Positions 9,826 to 20,968 of a stretch of 64,000 nucleotides of DNA are shown one piece after another. This stretch comes from Mortierella sp. BCC40632. Its lineage: Eukaryota; Mortierellomycota; Mortierellomycetes; Mortierellales; Mortierellaceae. Each line of letters opens with the position of its first letter. The stretch's first letter is position 1. The stretch covers positions 449,501 to 513,500 of the forward strand of contig WAEK01000001.1 in NCBI GenBank assembly GCA_011634665.1, in the 5' to 3' direction. The notes beneath the pieces are model-generated. The model saw nothing but the letters and a program-made list of their open reading frames with translations. It did not search any database and was not told the origin of the DNA. The position numbers and the translations under genes are program-made.

Positions 9826-12084
9826 ATGTCTGCTACCATCAAAATCGAACTTGCCAAACCGCACCTCATCCTTCCGCACAGATCCGGCGACCAGTTCCTG
9901 TACTATGACTCTGATAACCTCTCTTCTACATCGACCTCGATGTCACAGGAGACCTTCATTTCGGAACCGGTCTCCCAGCCTCGAACCTCCGTCATCTCCT
10001 CCACGTCCTCCCCTTCCTCTTCAACCCATGCCTCCCTTCCACCAGCCACTGGAATGACGCCTCTCAATGGTCGAGTCATCCTAACCCTCACCAAGTCCTC
10101 ATCTATCCATGTCTCATCGCTGGCCATTTCCCTCACAGGATCGTCGCATCTCTCCCTCGCTACTTCAGATCATGGTATTGTTCATGGAAACAGTGGTAAT
10201 CGTACCAATACTAAACAATCCGCCACCGCATCTCTCCGATTCTCGCGCCAGCACCTCCGGGCACAACAATTCCTGATCGCACCTTTCCCAGACCCAGATC
10301 GCACTACTCTTGTCTCCCCCTCGATCGTAACGGGTTCTGGTCATGCTAATACCGATAATGTGAACACCACGAACCTGGAGCAACCCCCATGCGCCCCGAC
10401 ACTGACAAGTCGATCCATTTCACAATCGAGGACTACAATGGCTCCCGAATTAGGACCGAATCAAATCGCCTTTCCTTTTGTAATTCAAGTACCTAATCAT
10501 GTCCCAATCTCGGTCTTAACACCGCAAGGCGCCATCGCGTACAGATTGACTGCGGTTCTCACCATTGCCAAGAAGCAAATCCTGTCCAACTCCGGAATGG
10601 CCGACGCCCATACAGGAGAAGGCGCACCTCCCGAAAGCAATGTGAAAGGAAAAGGGAAAGGTTTGATGGCAACCTTATTCGCCTCGTCGTCCGCTCTTGG
10701 CACGTCCCCTTCGATCGTTTCTGAGAACTGCACTGTCCACATTTTCAGAGCTCCATTTCTCCGCAGTCCATATTTTCCGAACCTGCAAGGCACAAGGGCA
10801 ACGCGAGCACATGGGCAGTCACTACAGGGTCTTGACATCCACCGTATTGGAGCTACAGGAGCTGCAGGAGCAACCGCTCTTGAACCAAGCCCCAACAGAC
10901 GCCAAACAGGCGTAAACATTGCAACAACTATGCCTTTCCAGGCAACGAACAGTGCTGAGACCAGCCAAGAGGATGAACCATATCAGTATGGTGCAATGGT
11001 TCCTGGCTTAATTACCCATCACTGGCCCGAATGCTCCTTGACAGCGACAATCTCACTCCCATATGTTCACTTGCCTAACAAGTCCAATCTGGACATCAAT
11101 GTTCGACTCGAGTTCTTGTCCACGACGAGCAACTCTACGCTAACAGTCAAGAATCTTCAACATTCTCTTTATGAGCGTGTCGTTTACCGGGTTCCCAAAA
11201 GGACTCCCTGCCAAACCCCTATTCCCGAGACGGACAGGGCAGATCAAGAGAATCCTGAAATGATCGTAGTTGGTATCCGGGATCGGGTCATCAGCATTCA
11301 GCAATGTCTTCATTGGTGGCCAACAAGTCCCGATAATACATCCCCACGTCTCCTCGAAAAGGTACTCCGATTCCAAGTCCCCAATGCGGTCCGTTCATCC
11401 CAGGAACTCTTTTCGACCCGGAACTGTAACCCGTCAACTGTCTATAGGATATCACATTCGGAACGACAACAAGTCGTGGATCAATTGAACCAACTGGGGG
11501 ATATCAGCTCTAGTGGTTCAGGAATAGCTGCTCAGGACACGCTCCAGACGATTGATATTGAGATTCAACATTACATTCGGTCCACACTGTTTATTAACCG
11601 AGTTAATACTCGAGGTCAAAAGACGGTTCTTGAACGGGTTCTAGGAGATATTCCAGTCGTGGTCATGGGGCTCGCCTACGGTCCAATGGAGTGTGACGGG
11701 ACAGGTCTTCCTTCCTACCTGGGTTCCTTTGCAACGTCCTTACCCTCTCTGGCAGAAACGCACCTCTATGAATATGAAACTGCCATCTCTGTTGCAGCAG
11801 CAACATCAACTCGATCTGCACGATCGAGCACTAGCGACCCTGGTTATGAGATCTCTAGTGGTGAAGGTGTAGCATTGGGGACTATGGTTTCGTTTGGTCC
11901 AACAATGGATAGAGACAATAATTTTGAAGGAAGTACAAGAGACGATGATGCGCTTTGGTCAATCCTTGGTATGCGAGGGATGTCCCGGGTGCGATTACCA
12001 AGGTATGAAGAGAGCATCCTCTCAAATAGTACTCGACCATCTCTTGACACAACCTTGCCCGAAATTTCTTTTTCAGATCGTTGA
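9826..12084 (+). CDS. Arrestin-domain (alpha-arrestin-like) protein
   Basis: This is a single-exon gene of 752 residues. The segment at about residues 203-245 (QIAFPFVIQVPNHVPISVLT, then a YRLTAVLTIA strand) matches the arrestin N-domain core: a Phe-Pro-Phe strand, a Pro-rich turn and a Tyr-Arg-Leu strand. A second sandwich is likely at about 400-560 (CSLTATISLPYVHLPNKSNL onward). The domains are separated by Ser/Thr-rich low-complexity inserts, as is usual for fungal arrestin-related trafficking adaptors. Two LPxY motifs, LPSY near residue 628 and LPRY near 724, resemble the PY motifs by which alpha-arrestins recruit Rsp5-type ubiquitin ligases to plasma-membrane transporters. There is no PPxY. 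The trafficking-adaptor role is inferred from the fold. Confidence 0.75.
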   Translation: MSATIKIELAKPHLILPHRSGDQFLYYDSDNLSSTSTSMSQETFISEPVSQPRTSVISSTSSPSSSTHASLPPATGMTPLNGRVILTLTKSSSIHVSSLAISLTGSSHLSLATSDHGIVHGNSGNRTNTKQSATASLRFSRQHLRAQQFLIAPFPDPDRTTLVSPSIVTGSGHANTDNVNTTNLEQPPCAPTLTSRSISQSRTTMAPELGPNQIAFPFVIQVPNHVPISVLTPQGAIAYRLTAVLTIAKKQILSNSGMADAHTGEGAPPESNVKGKGKGLMATLFASSSALGTSPSIVSENCTVHIFRAPFLRSPYFPNLQGTRATRAHGQSLQGLDIHRIGATGAAGATALEPSPNRRQTGVNIATTMPFQATNSAETSQEDEPYQYGAMVPGLITHHWPECSLTATISLPYVHLPNKSNLDINVRLEFLSTTSNSTLTVKNLQHSLYERVVYRVPKRTPCQTPIPETDRADQENPEMIVVGIRDRVISIQQCLHWWPTSPDNTSPRLLEKVLRFQVPNAVRSSQELFSTRNCNPSTVYRISHSERQQVVDQLNQLGDISSSGSGIAAQDTLQTIDIEIQHYIRSTLFINRVNTRGQKTVLERVLGDIPVVVMGLAYGPMECDGTGLPSYLGSFATSLPSLAETHLYEYETAISVAAATSTRSARSSTSDPGYEISSGEGVALGTMVSFGPTMDRDNNFEGSTRDDDALWSILGMRGMSRVRLPRYEESILSNSTRPSLDTTLPEISFSDR

Positions 12085-12365
12085 AAGGAGAGAGAGAGAG
12101 AGAGGATCTCTCGTTAGTCATTTCCTAGAGCTTGAGTAGGTACCGGCCTACTAGCCCTCCTAGCTAGCGTATTCTATCAGTAGTTTATCTTTAATAGTAA
12201 AAAAAGAAAAAAGAAAAAAGAAAAAAAGGCTGTTGATCGATTATTTCATAGCAGGCCGAGTTTGATGACTGTGAACGATCTCTGCTTACTGGTTATCGCG
12301 TTTTTTTTTTTTTTTTTTTTAATATTTTATTGTTGCTGTTGCTGTTGTTGTTGTTGTTATTTTTA

Positions 12366-13340
12366 TCAATTAGAGCCATCCTTACGTGCAGATTTTCGCC
12401 TAGACGGCTTCCTGTTATCACTTGCCAGCATCTCTTCCAATGTTAAAAACTGAATTTCTCTAGAGATGTCTTGTAAAGTCTGATCCTTCTTTAGTTTCTT
12501 AGATCTCTGAGGTTTCTCCTTCACCTCAGTACTAGAGGGGTTCTTGTCAAAATCTTCTTTTACATCATCAGAACCATCCAACCCAAAGTCCACTTCATCA
12601 ACATCACCATCATCATTGCCGTCGTCATTGTCGTCATCTTCGTCATCGTCACGACCATGATACTTTTTCGCAGACTTTCTGGCCATTCTCCGTTTCTTTT
12701 CTCGAATCTTTTCCGCCTTTTGACCACGCTTGGATAATTCACCATTATAATACTCGTCCAATCGTGCAATCAAGATCTTTCTGGCTAGTTTTCGGTTTTG
12801 GGGAAGGGATCGAGTCGCCTGACATTGAACAACGATCCCAGTCTCAAGATGCTTTAGTTCAACGTTCGAGTTGGTCTTGTTGATTTTTTGACCTCCGTTT
12901 CCACCTCCCTTGATGAACCGCTCACGGAAATCTGTCTCGAGGAGGATAATCTCTTTATAAGCCCTGTCCTTGGATGTTGCTCTCTTTGAAGAAAGTGGCG
13001 TCTCTGCAGAGGGTTGAAGATCTATTCCGAGGTTCTCCTGACCAAGGTGCTCTTTGTTAGACTCGGGTATCGATGCCGATGGGGTGCTTGAAATAGAGGC
13101 CTGAGAGGAGGCTACTCTTGAACCAAAGTCCCGTCCTGGTCCTGGCCTCAGGAAAGCTTCTCGAGATAGTGACCAGGTCGAGAAGGTGACTCTGTGTGTC
13201 GATGCTGGTCGGAGGGCGGATGGCAAAGTAGGCTCTGACGAAAACGAATGAATGCGCGTGGAGGGTGAGATCTGATTATGGATGCGTGAAACGCTGGCAT
13301 GGCACCAGCGCTGGCAGCGGCGGAGAAGAGCGGGTCGCAT
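12366..13340 (-). CDS. Mitochondrial class I release-factor-like protein with GGQ motif
   Basis: The protein has 324 residues if translation starts at ATG 13340 (MRPALLRRCQRW); an in-frame ATG at 13415 would add 25 residues encoded by GA-rich DNA. The N-terminus is rich in Arg and Ser, lacks acidic residues and looks like a mitochondrial targeting sequence. The RF-1 domain contains GGGNGGQKINKTNSNVELKH, where GGQ is the peptidyl-tRNA hydrolysis motif, followed by the usual basic helix (RSLPQNRKLARKILIARLDE). There is no codon-recognition domain, so it resembles the small RF-like factors (Rso55/MTRFR, ICT1) that rescue or recycle mitoribosomes rather than RF1. After the basic tail it has an unusual Asp-run and a second Lys-rich segment. 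It is divergent with the next gene, 263 bp away. Confidence 0.88.
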   Translation of the reverse strand: MRPALLRRCQRWCHASVSRIHNQISPSTRIHSFSSEPTLPSALRPASTHRVTFSTWSLSREAFLRPGPGRDFGSRVASSQASISSTPSASIPESNKEHLGQENLGIDLQPSAETPLSSKRATSKDRAYKEIILLETDFRERFIKGGGNGGQKINKTNSNVELKHLETGIVVQCQATRSLPQNRKLARKILIARLDEYYNGELSKRGQKAEKIREKKRRMARKSAKKYHGRDDDEDDDNDDGNDDGDVDEVDFGLDGSDDVKEDFDKNPSSTEVKEKPQRSKKLKKDQTLQDISREIQFLTLEEMLASDNRKPSRRKSARKDGSN

Positions 13341-13603
13341 AGGGAGAGAGCGAGAGAGTGGAGAAAGAGAGATAGAAGGTGAAATCAAAGGGAAAGAGTT
13401 CTGTCTTTGTATCACTGGGTGGTGGCTGGTCGAGATCTGCAGCCCCTTCCATCCATTGAACCCATTGGGCAGAGCCGTTTATTCTGTCTCTCCATTACAC
13501 ATTGCCAGCCAAAGCAGACCAAAACTTAAAAATAAGACCCTTCGATTGAGATCAAGGACACCCTGCATCGTCAACACTCAACATCAAGTACTCATCTCCA
13601 TAA
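13341..13603. promoter_or_regulatory. Divergent promoter region between RF-like and Tdp1-like genes
   Basis: Only 263 bp separate the two start codons, so the divergent genes probably share a bidirectional promoter. The left part is GA-rich. I see no clear TATA box. This is inferred from spacing. Confidence 0.4.
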
Positions 13604-15785
13604 ATGGACCCTGACTATGATGAGGAACTGGCCATAGCAGAGGCTATCCGTCGGTCATTACTTGACTCAGAGTCGCATCCTACACGCGACCATCAGCCTG
13701 AAAACAATGACCTACCCTTCCACCGACGATCACGACTGACCAACAATGTCCCAGCCATCCTGCCTGTGTCTCCTGCACTTCCTCCTGCTGAACCACCATT
13801 GCTGCCCCCTCTACCCTCTTTGTCACCATCCTTGTATCCGTTCCTTTCACCTTCTCCGCCTCCGCCAGCAGCAAGTCGGACATCCCCTGTCATCAAACGA
13901 GAGGCTTCTATCATTGACCTAACAAATGATGAAGAAGATATCAAACCCTCGCTCGCTCTATTGATGAGGGAGCTATCGGGACCGGAACCAGAACCTCCAA
14001 GAAACCCGCAGCCACCTCTCTTACCACCAGCACCGTTGGCATCTTCTTCTACAAGATCAACCCTTGATATCCTGGCCACTCGGCATCATCAACAACAGCA
14101 GCAGCAGCATGAACCTTTCCCCCAGGAAAGGGACCACCACGACCCGCTGCCATTTCAGCACCAGATGCAGCAAGAGTGGGAGGACCATGATTCGTTTTGG
14201 CCAGATACCGCGGAATGGAGTGATGAAGACCGTGTAGAGAATGCAAAAGAAGCGGGCGATGCAGAGGATGAGATGGATGAAGACCTTAGGTTGGCCATTG
14301 CCATGTCACTCAGAGAGACAGATACATCTGGAGTAGCAATTGGGAACACTGAAAACACTAGACCCCAAAGACCGACTGGATCCCATCCACATTCAAGAGC
14401 AACATGGCCCTCGTCTCCACTTCCACCAACAGAGGATATGTCCTTTGAGTACGAGAATGGTGGCCGAGGAGTCTCAAGCATGGAGCCGGATACAGGATCC
14501 TTCTTAGACTTCATGCGTGCAAATTCGACGGCGAGCTCAAGGACATTGGATCGTTCCAACAGTAGTACACCTGTTCCAGCAAAAGAGTTGGTCGAGCAAA
14601 GAAGACAAGTCCCACATGGTCGCGTCAAAAATAATAAGGGACGATATCCCATGTCGAATGCTGAAAGTCTATCTGCCATTTTCGGCGCTAAGCGTGCAGT
14701 TGTGGAGCAAGAAAGAAAAGAGCGGATACAACAAATGCAGATCTTTGAAGCCATGGAATTTGATGGTCTTTTAGAGACCGACATGCATTTTACTCCCAGA
14801 AGGACCGTTCCTGAGAAATTGCCTGCACAACCCGGTCCTTCCAGAGGCAAGAAGAAAATCAAGATCGAGGAGAACATAACAAGGGAAGATATTCACAATA
14901 GAGCTACGCATGTTGAACCGAGTGTAGCTGGTCCATCGACAGGGACCAACGTACCATTCTACCCACCATTCCATGATCATTCACCTATTCCCGATAGATC
15001 CTTGTATTCGCCTGTACAATCTCGGCCAACAAAAAGGAGAGCAGACAAAAGATCAACCCCAGAGGGAATTCAAAACCATCAGGACGAGGTTTTCTCAGTA
15101 CGGAGTGATTCTACCTCTGCTTCAACATCTAGTGGTAGTTACACAGTTCGATCCGAGACTTTCCCGAGTTTTGCAGCGACGGCACCCATAAACCAACCAA
15201 GGAAACAAAAATATGAGATGAAATATCCGCAGGCGACCTTTTTGAACACTCGGCTCTCGCATATGGATCCAAATCCTTATTTGGTCGAATTTGGAGATCT
15301 AGTCAAAAAAGAATTTCTTGAGAAAGCGATTCTTTCGACGGATCAACGTGATCCGGAATGGCTGGAATCATTTATCCCGCGTACTATCCCTCAATGCATC
15401 ATTTTGAACTGGGATAGTGATCATGGAGGAACGGTAAGGATAATCCTCTACAACAATGCAGATCTCAGTCTTTTTTTTTTTTTTTTTTTTTTTTTTTTGC
15501 CATTGTCCAAGATAATATTGAGATGATAGATAAGGCGAAGCTTACCACATCATTATTTTGCTCTTGTTTGTTTGTTTGTTTGTTTTTTCGTTTGCGGATT
15601 AAATACGGGACAGGCTAGAGTCGAAAAGAAACCTGGCATGGTCACCGAAGTCTACCCACCGCTCAAAGGATATGGAAGATACCACTCAAGACTGATGCTG
15701 TTATTCTACCCTAGTTTTTGTCGTGTCGTAGTCACTTCTGCCAACCTGGTAAAGCTCCCTGAACTCTCCCATGACCTATGTATCG

Positions 15786-15819
<34 letters not shown>

Positions 15820-16334
15820 TTCGCTTTTGGAACAAACCAAATGCAAACGGACTCACAACCTTTCATCCAGTGCCCTAGTGATTGGGAAGAACTAGTGAAT
15901 ACGGTCTATGTCCAGGATTTCCCCATTCTACGCAAAAGGGCCGAGAATATCAGGGATGTTGCCGAGTTTGGATACCTTTTGATCGAATTTTTCAAAGCTA
16001 TTGCAGTTCCGCCCAAGATTATCGGATTCCTCCAATGGATTGACTTTTCGTCCGCAAAGGTATTGCCCTTTGTCTTGCCTTATCTTGATTTGTCTTTTTT
16101 TTTTTTTTTACTTTCATCCAGTCCTCTTGCTGGATGGACTCTTCCACATTGACTGGCCTTCCATGCGGGGGGATTCCTTTTAAATATATATTATTTTATT
16201 ATTCAGGTCAAGTTGGTTATGTCGGCTCAAGGATCTTACCTTTGCCAAAATGAGGTGACCTATGGACTCGCTCGACTGTCTCAAGTCATGCAACCATATT
16301 ATTCGCACAATGTCCAATACGAGATAGAATATTT

Positions 16335-16369
<35 letters not shown>

Positions 16370-17681
16370 AAAAGAAAGAAAAGAAAAGGAAAGAGAGAGA
16401 GACACTTTGAGACACCAAGATCTAGGTCCCTGACACTACATTTCTCCTGATAATAATCCTTTACTCTTTTTATTTTTATCCACTGTCACTCTTATTAGAC
16501 AACCACCATGGGCAAGATGACAGATGACTTTTTGGGTTATTTTGATCGAGCATCGCGTGGATTACCATGTAAACATTTTCCTCGGACTGCATCCACTCGA
16601 TGGCTAGCTCGAAGAGGGACTGGAGGAAGAGGAAGAGGGAAAAGAGGGCGCGGTGGTAATTTACAATCGTCTGAAAGCGTCAGAGCCTTGCTGAATGCCT
16701 TTGTATCAAGTGCAGACATTGGTGAAGAAGCCATTAATTATCTGAGAGCAAGTGGTGCATTGCCCTCTGAAGAGGAAGAGATCGAAGAAAAGACTGTCAA
16801 GATACCACCCAAGATCAAAGTGATTTATCCAACTCAACTGACTGTCAGGAAATGTCGAGATTTTTCTAAACTGGCCGGTCCAATCTACTTTCAGAATCAA
16901 TTTTGGGCAACCCCCAATTTTCCTCGCGGGATACTCCATGATGTTGATGGTATAGGACCAACGAATGGTACATTGATGTTCTCGAGGGTAATGTGTGGAA
17001 ACATGTGCGAATGAATTTGATTTTTGACCGTCATCCTAAGACGCAAACTCCAAGTATGCTATGAGATAACTTACCCTTTAGGGATTTGTTCTGTTATGGT
17101 ATTTTCACTAGATCTGCCTTGCCAAGGCTTGCCAAATTCCAGACACTCAGGCGTCCAGTAGCTCATCTTCTGCGGAAACACCATCCTTGGCTGGGTGGTT
17201 CTATGTCGGGTAATACAATGTTCATGAATACTCGATCGATTTTTTTTTTTTTTTTTTTTTTTTTTTCGAGGAAAGAGGGAGAAGAAGGACTCGGAGATCT
17301 TACTTTATTCCTTTCAAATATTCCTATTTTCATTTCAGGAGTGCCAACTTATCAGAATCTGGATGGGGAGTGATTGATAAGCCTTCTGCCAAGGCTGCTC
17401 GAGAAAATCGAGTAACGATCACAATACGGAACTACGAACTTGGTGTTTGGTATCCGATCGACACACCCGAAGAACAAGAGACGCTTTTTAAGAATGTGGT
17501 GCAGCCTAGTAGTGTCGCAGCTCACAGTTATACCCATGCTAGCAACCAGTCAAGTTCTTCTTCATCACCACATTGGAATGAAGTGTATCAGCCATCCATG
17601 TTTGGACCCTTGCCATTGCCATTCGTACGACCAGCTCGTCCGTATAAGCCTGGCGAACAACCTTGGATCTATCAACAATGA
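13604..17681 (+). CDS. UIM- and SIM-containing Tdp1-fold protein with altered HKD motifs
   Basis: Seven exons join in frame: 13604-15433, 15614-15748, 15871-16059, 16207-16335, 16499-16987, 17112-17209 and 17339-17681, giving 1070 residues. The N-terminal half is disordered. It carries two ubiquitin-interacting motifs (about 4-22, DEELAIAEAIRRSLLD; about 225-241, DEDLRLAIAMSLRETD), a SUMO-interacting-type IIDLT at 103-107 and a sumoylation-like IKRE at 97-100. Residues about 540-1000 follow the tyrosyl-DNA phosphodiesterase fold. The first active-site motif reads H634-S-R636 with N654 (SANL). The second reads F922-S-R924 with N960 (GSANLSESGWG). Active Tdp1 has HxK in both places. The protein therefore resembles the fungal UIM-Tdp1 family but may be catalytically dead. 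The sixth exon's acceptor is inferred from frame. Confidence 0.82.
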
Positions 17682-18724
17682 GTGATTGTGATTACTCCCT
17701 GGTGAATATTACCATTCTCTTCTCGTCTATTCACGCAGGACTTGGAGGACTGATGCAGATACAGACAAGAGTACAAGCCGAAAGATCTGACAAACTGAGT
17801 GACCCTTTATCCTTTGAATAAAGATTTTCTCTCTCTCTCTCTCTCTCTCTAGCAGCCAAAATTTTAGGATTGTGACCAGCTGTGAAAAGGTTTCGTTCTT
17901 AGACTAAACAGGTGATGCATGCAAGCTAAATAGCTCATGTTGATTCAGGCGCCATGTCGCATTCGTCCCCACTATTAGACGAAGCCGGTGAAAGCAGTCG
18001 AGGCAGTTGAGTTCGTCCAGTCATTCCTCCATTTGATCCTCTTGTTGAAAGTGATTATTTGCCCTGCTTATGGTGCATGAGTCAGGTGCCTTAGATTGCT
18101 CTCTGGTTCAAAGTCCTGATCGTTGGTTCTATCTTCATTGGAACTGAAGAAAGAAGCAGGAATTTGAGTAGTTAAAGAAAAGATTGCAAGCGCTGGCTCG
18201 TTCAGGAAGTACTTTATGCTACTTAGCAAAGAGCCATCAGAAGAGAAATAGCAGATCAGCCTGCTCGTTCTTGGTCATATCCAACAAATGTTCATACTGC
18301 AGTGAAGCGAAAAAAAAAGACACTGCCACAGTCTACATTCCAGCGTGCTCCTTGACGGTGGCAAACAAGGGGGGAGGGGTCATTGTAAACGACAAGCACC
18401 GGGAGGATATGGCTTGCACTACTTGATAGGCAGGTTTGTGAGACCTATTGAAAAAGAGATTACCTATTGGAAGAAGAGAGCATGCTGATCAAGACGCGTC
18501 TCACCGATTCCATAATGCAACAGCAAGAGTCGTAGAAAGAGCTGTCCTTTATTAGAGGGTGAGGGAGAGGTATTTATGCTACGACACATAAGGAGAGAAC
18601 GGTTGGGGACAGAAGAATTTCCCATCGTAATTACTACACCACAGGGACACTACTCTTTAACCATTTCTTTTTCCTTATCCTTTTTCCCATTTTTTTTGTT
18701 TTTGATAAATAAAAGAAGTTCGGC
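17682..18724. other. Intergenic region, 3' flanks of Tdp1-like gene and U2
   Basis: It contains an AATAAA-type signal near 17816 and a short (CT)n tract at about 17831-17850. No gene is supported. The open frame at 18184-18426 has no recognisable domain and its surroundings are stop-rich. Confidence 0.45.
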
Positions 18725-18907
18725 GTACAACTCGGAGGTAGTGCGATACCGAGGACACCAGTGCTTGCCCAGATAGCAAGCCAGAGCTGGGCAAAGCGTA
18801 GATCAAAAATAAAATTAATCGATTTGGATCCTTGGATCCAGTATTATTCGATTAGAATAATAAGAACAGATACTACACTTGATCTTAGCCAAAAAGCTAG
18901 AGCGGGT
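18725..18907 (-). ncRNA. U2: U2 spliceosomal snRNA
   Basis: Read on the minus strand, the 5' part contains the nearly invariant U2 core, TTTTTGGCTAAGATCAAG followed by TGTAGTATCTGTTCTTAT. The GTAGTA in it pairs with intron branch points. About 60 bases on is an Sm-type site (ATTTTATTTTTG). Then comes a hairpin with TTGCCCAG/CTGGGCAA arms, and a stem-loop IV like that of other U2 RNAs (CTCGG, loop TATCGCACTACCT, CCGAG). The length of about 183 nt matches typical U2. Both ends are estimated: the 5' end by alignment to the usual start, the 3' end from stem-loop IV. It is head-to-head with a Prp6-like fragment, with 552 bp between them. Confidence 0.93.
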
Positions 18908-18940
18908 AAGGAACATTTCTGGGTCGAGGGGGAAGAGTCC

Positions 18941-18947
18941 TTTTATA
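18941..18947 (-). promoter_or_regulatory. TATA box of the U2 snRNA gene
   Basis: TATAAAA on the minus strand lies 34-40 bases upstream of the inferred U2 5' end, as expected for an RNA polymerase II snRNA promoter that uses a TATA element. Confidence 0.55.
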
Positions 18948-19459
18948 GAGATTCGGGGGAGGAAGGGCAGTGGCTTGACCTGATCTGAGTTTGACTAGAA
19001 ATTTCTCTCTGTGGGAGGCGATCCTGACAAATGCTCCAAAAAACTCGACCTAGAAAATGAAATTTGACTGCTTTCTCAGGATGCGAGAGCGCGCGCTACT
19101 GCGTGTGGTTTTTATTTTTTTTCCCTCTTTCCCTCTCCCCTTGGAGTAGAACACGGGACTAAGGAGCTGTCCACCCTTCCATCATCGACTCTGAGAAAGG
19201 AAGGGAAAAAAAAAAAAAACGCCATAGAGTATCGTCATTGTGCTGCATAAAAAAAAAGGTAACGTGATCCTACGATTGCTTGCGTGCTGGTGGTACTGAG
19301 AAAGCGAGAATGGTGCGTTAAAAAGGACCTCCATCCCCAGGTCCACATCCAGCCCTTACCTACTCCGCCTCTCTCCTTCCTTACATCTCCTTTTCTTTGT
19401 TCATTTTCCATTCACGCTTTTAGTAGCTTTCTAAATCGTCCCCTCCATTTAGTCTCACA

Positions 19460-19855
19460 ATGTCGTTTGCCGGCCCACCTAGTAACCCACTTACGCCCGA
19501 AGAGTTCTACAATCAGGCCATCCAGGAAACCGATGCAGGCGCGCGTCGTCGTCTTTTTGCAGACGCGCGTCAATCCTACCCTGGATCGTATCAGCTCTGG
19601 GTCAAGGCTGCAGAAATCGAAGAACATTGGGGTGCAGACCAACCAAAGTTGAAAGACCTGCTCCAGCGTGGCGTGACCGTGTTCAAGAACCCTGCGGGAA
19701 CACAGTGCACCGAACACCATGACCATTCACAGCATGGATTCTCGGGCAGTGGTGGCATTGGAAAGGATGCTTGGTTGCACGAGGCAACGACTGCCAGAAA
19801 GAGTGGCAAAGAGAAGACTGCAGCTGCATTGCAAGAGGTTCTTGAGAATTATTAG
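19460..19855 (+). CDS. Short Prp6-like (HAT-repeat) protein or gene fragment
   Basis: This open frame encodes 131 residues. Residues about 18-70 (RRRLFADARQSYPGSYQLWV, then KAAEIEE) match a HAT repeat of the U5 snRNP protein Prp6/PRPF6. Residues about 95-130 (GKDAWLHEATTARKSGKEKT, then AAALQEVLENY) match the next part of the Prp6 repeat array. Prp6 is about 900 residues long, so this covers only two repeats and stops at TAG 19853-19855. The segment between the repeats is Gly/His-rich and not Prp6-like. Its promoter faces the U2 promoter. It could be a truncated paralogue, a pseudogene, or an unrelated small HAT protein. Confidence 0.5.
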   Translation: MSFAGPPSNPLTPEEFYNQAIQETDAGARRRLFADARQSYPGSYQLWVKAAEIEEHWGADQPKLKDLLQRGVTVFKNPAGTQCTEHHDHSQHGFSGSGGIGKDAWLHEATTARKSGKEKTAAALQEVLENY

Positions 19856-20930
19856 ACTAAACAAAGGAACGCTCGAGACCTCTCCTCCCTCCCTCCCCAA
19901 CTTGTCCTTGGACCTTGACCAAATATCATGAGTATCATCTCCATGTCGATCAAGAGTGTATCCTTCAAGCTGCAGCTTTTTTTTTTTTTATTTTTATTAT
20001 TTGTTTTCTATTTCTTTGGACTCGAGCATCTGGAATAAAAAAAAAAAGGAAGAAGAACGAGATCTATGTCGATGCAGCTCTGCCCGTCCCTGAGAGTATA
20101 TCTACAGGACAAAAGAGTCCCAGATGGTCATGCGGATGCCAAGAGGAGCCCGGGGCAATGTGCAAATGTACGTGTTTGTACCGTCTGGAAAGGACCAGTA
20201 GTAGAGCCAACCCAACGACTTAATGCGGCGCAGTGGGAGGTGGGGGGGTGATGGGGTCATTTGTGTCGAATGACTATCCGTGACTGGGCCACGACAAACA
20301 CGGCGGGTACCTGAGTCCTGCATGCAGTTGAGAGAGAGAGAGAGAGAGAAGGGAGGCAAGTATTCCCACACCACACAGAGGACTAACAGAGTAAAGCGAC
20401 GTCCCAGAAGGATTATGCAAAACGGGGGGCACCGCACTGTGAGGCCGAGCGTGTGTGCAACATGAAACGAAGCGGGGAAACTGTCCAGCACACCACAGGC
20501 CATGGCACCATAGACGACCTGTCACACAGCCTAGGGTGGCTACATCTCCATCGGCAGGGATCAGGGGGTCGGAGAGAAAAAGATGAGCACAAGGAGAACA
20601 AGACTGGAGCAAGAGAGAGAGAGAGAGAGAGAAAGAGAAAGACTCCTCGAGGCAATAACCACGCTCAAGCCAAGATCTTTTTGTTGGTGGAGAAGGAATG
20701 CCCCATGCACGGGAAGTGAATTGGGGGGGAGAGTAAAAGACAAAAAGGGCTGGATGCACCTTGACCACTTTTCCTGCGATCTGGCGTCTTCTTGGGAGGT
20801 GGGGGAGCAAACAGAGAAGAAAAAGGAAAGGGGCGAGGGGAGAACAAAACTGAGAGACCGGGAAAGAGAGGATCGGACTACCCGTCGAGGATCGCTGGTG
20901 CGGTTGAGCAGCCTAACTCGCACGCATAAC

Positions 20931-20968
<38 letters not shown>

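Noticed and set aside
17029..17040. CATCCTAAG (His-Pro-Lys) in the Tdp1-like locus as a possible missing HxK motif
   Set aside because: It is not in the exon 5 frame, which stops at TGA 17012-17014. Its own frame does not link to the SANLSESGWG exon.
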